Shown here in pieces: positions 62,641-64,000 of a stretch of 64,000 nucleotides of DNA (positions within the stretch are counted from its first letter, which is position 1; each line of letters opens with the position of its first letter). The notes beneath the pieces are model-generated. The model worked only from the letters and a program-made list of their open reading frames with translations. It did not search any database and was not told the DNA's origin. Location of the stretch: assembly GCA_964036315.1 (NCBI GenBank), contig OZ038500.1:58928446-58992445 (forward strand), read 5' to 3'. The DNA comes from Acanthosepion esculentum (taxonomy: Eukaryota > Mollusca > Cephalopoda > Sepiida > Sepiidae). Made by a program: the position numbers and the translations under genes.

Positions 62641-63600
62641 AAAAAAAACAAGCGGGAAACGTTTATTAATCCAATATGTTTCGCCTTAAATTAAAGGTTC
62701 ATCGGAGAATTAATTATGAGGGGAAAACAACTCTCCAAGCCTAAATAATTGTTGTGGCCTTTTTAGGGGCCAGAAAGAAAGACACCGAAGAGATTGAACA
62801 AATGTATTGAAATGAGAGATATATACAAAGCAAGAGAGTTAGTAATAAGCAGATAGAGGTGTATGTCCCAACAGAAGGTTAACGGCTCGCTCTCTACGTT
62901 CGACTCTCGTAGTTAGTATTTATGAGAGGAAGAAAAGTTAATTCTACTGTAGGTGGGTTTACCACAACAATAATGTCTATCACACACCCGCGCACAAACA
63001 GGCACACACACACAGAGACACACTCACACACAGAGACACACTCACACACAGAGAGACACACACATCACACGTATATACATTATACCATGCATACTAGAAG
63101 TATTATATTCTTACACACATAAACACGCCTACTGATTGGCAAGTCAAATGCATCTGCAGTCTGCTTAGCCAATGACAATGAAACAAGAAAAAAATTTAAA
63201 ATAACGGAATTTTTTTCCATATCTCATTCTCTTATGAAGCTTTAATAAAAACGAAACATATCACATTCATAAACGTTTCCTATTTGTTCTTTATCTTATA
63301 TATGTATATATTTCTGTTGATTTTTTATATCAACTTAGAAATTGCCGTTCTATGTTATTGAAATAAATCTTCGATCTTTTTATGTGAGGCATAGTCAGTT
63401 ATTCATTTTTGACTAGTATTTCTCATATTTGTTGACTTGAAATTACTGGATTAAAAATTGTCATATATTTTGTTCATTCTTGATTGTATTTATTTCATCA
63501 TATTTATGCATTTTTCTTTTGGCAACTCCCAGCTTTGCATTTTGCTTTCGTGAAAAAAAGTGTGTGTCCTTCTGAAATGAAGCTTTGTCAATTATTAATA
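62641..63600. other. Unexplained stretch with CA/GAGACACACT repeats
   Basis: CACACACACAGAGACACACT units lie at 62988-63066. The Thr/His frame over them is not a gene. A short AT run lies at 63297-63312. Confidence 0.45.
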
Positions 63601-63602
63601 TT

Positions 63603-64000
63603 AGGCTGTCACGCATAAAATGACGCATCTTATAAGAAATGAATAATACACTCCTGAACTGTTAAATAACTAATTTATTTAATTGAAATAGGCACCATGT
63701 TGATGAATGACTGTTCTCCAACGTACATCTAAATTATTGATCCCATCTTTAAAAAAATCTTATCCTTTGTTTTGATAAACAGTTCAAATACTTCGATTAC
63801 TTCTTCCTTATTGGAGAATGTTTTATTGCGTATGTAAAGCTCAAAATGCTTAAATAAGTCATAATCAGTAGGAGGGATATCAGGTGGATATGAAGGCTGA
63901 GACAAAATTTCATAATTCAGGCTCTGCAGCTTTTGGACAGTTGATTAAGAAACGTACGGCCGCGCGTTGGCGTGCAGCAAAATTGGTCCTTCCCTATTCA
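63603..64000 (-). pseudogene. Mariner-type transposase C-terminus, cut by the window end
   Basis: The minus strand gives LLHANARPYVS, an in-frame stop, then KLQSLNYEILSQPSYPPD, IPPTDYDLFKHFELYIRNK, EEVIEVFELFIKTKDKI and, after a frameshift, FKDGINNLDVRWRTVIHQHG and AYFN with a stop. This matches the last 110 residues of mariner-family transposases (the HDNARPH, YSPDL.P.DY..F, GI..L..RW..V....G.YF blocks). In the HDNARPH-type motif the Asp is replaced by Ala, which would remove a catalytic residue of the DDD triad. The element seems to end near 63603 (TAGGCTGTCACGCATAAAAT). The rest of the gene lies beyond the window. Confidence 0.85.

Overview
This 64 kb window is repeat-dominated, AT-rich animal DNA. 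No host gene or exon could be identified with confidence. The mix suggests a mollusc, most likely an octopod cephalopod: very long (AT)n tracts every 1-3 kb, several tRNA-derived SINE families, Penelope-like elements with GIY-YIG domains, decayed non-LTR retrotransposons and Tc1/mariner relics. That identification is inference from repeat style, without any database search. Nearly all open reading frames here come from AT or CA microsatellites, minisatellites or decayed transposons.

Layout. 0-12 kb: LINE fragments, SINEs, a Penelope-like fragment bracketed by inverted pseudo-LTRs (5.2-7.0 kb), and a retrozyme-like array with two type I hammerhead ribozymes (7.27-7.72 kb). 12-16 kb: an inverted pseudo-LTR hairpin, a large AT minisatellite, a LINE 3' end and the best Penelope GIY-YIG domain (14.5-15.0 kb). 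16-26 kb: another hammerhead on the minus strand, a Tc1 terminus, LINE remnants and a long polypyrimidine tract. 26-31 kb: a tRNA-headed SINE in inverted pairs, plus a 42-bp minisatellite that grew inside one copy. 31-40 kb: SINEs, a Tc1 transposase end and a 0.74 kb MITE. 40-43.4 kb: a GC-richer block with a 220-codon ORF and a 15-bp pentapeptide minisatellite. 43-50 kb: a mariner-like element carrying a nested LINE, and an array of its terminal repeat spaced by (AT)n. 51-59 kb: two more retrozyme copies, further hammerhead motifs and two Penelope lineages. 60-64 kb: a LINE split by a 1.9 kb LTR-like insertion, then a mariner transposase relic.

The most interesting theme is self-cleaving RNA. 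Three complete or nearly complete type I hammerhead ribozymes (7367-7421, 7670-7724, 56328-56382) sit at about 302-303 nt spacing in direct repeats, the layout described for retrozymes. One related copy (52.7-53.0 kb) also has tRNA-like A and B boxes. At least two other hammerhead-like families occur (minus strand at 7222-7270 and 56521-56566; plus strand at 56664-56727). Several pseudo-LTR pairs are head to head, with the hammerhead-like core inside and (AT)n at the outer ends.

Coordinates of decayed elements are approximate to tens of bases. Family labels (LINE-A/B/C, SINE O1-O6, pLTR) are local names used only in this annotation.
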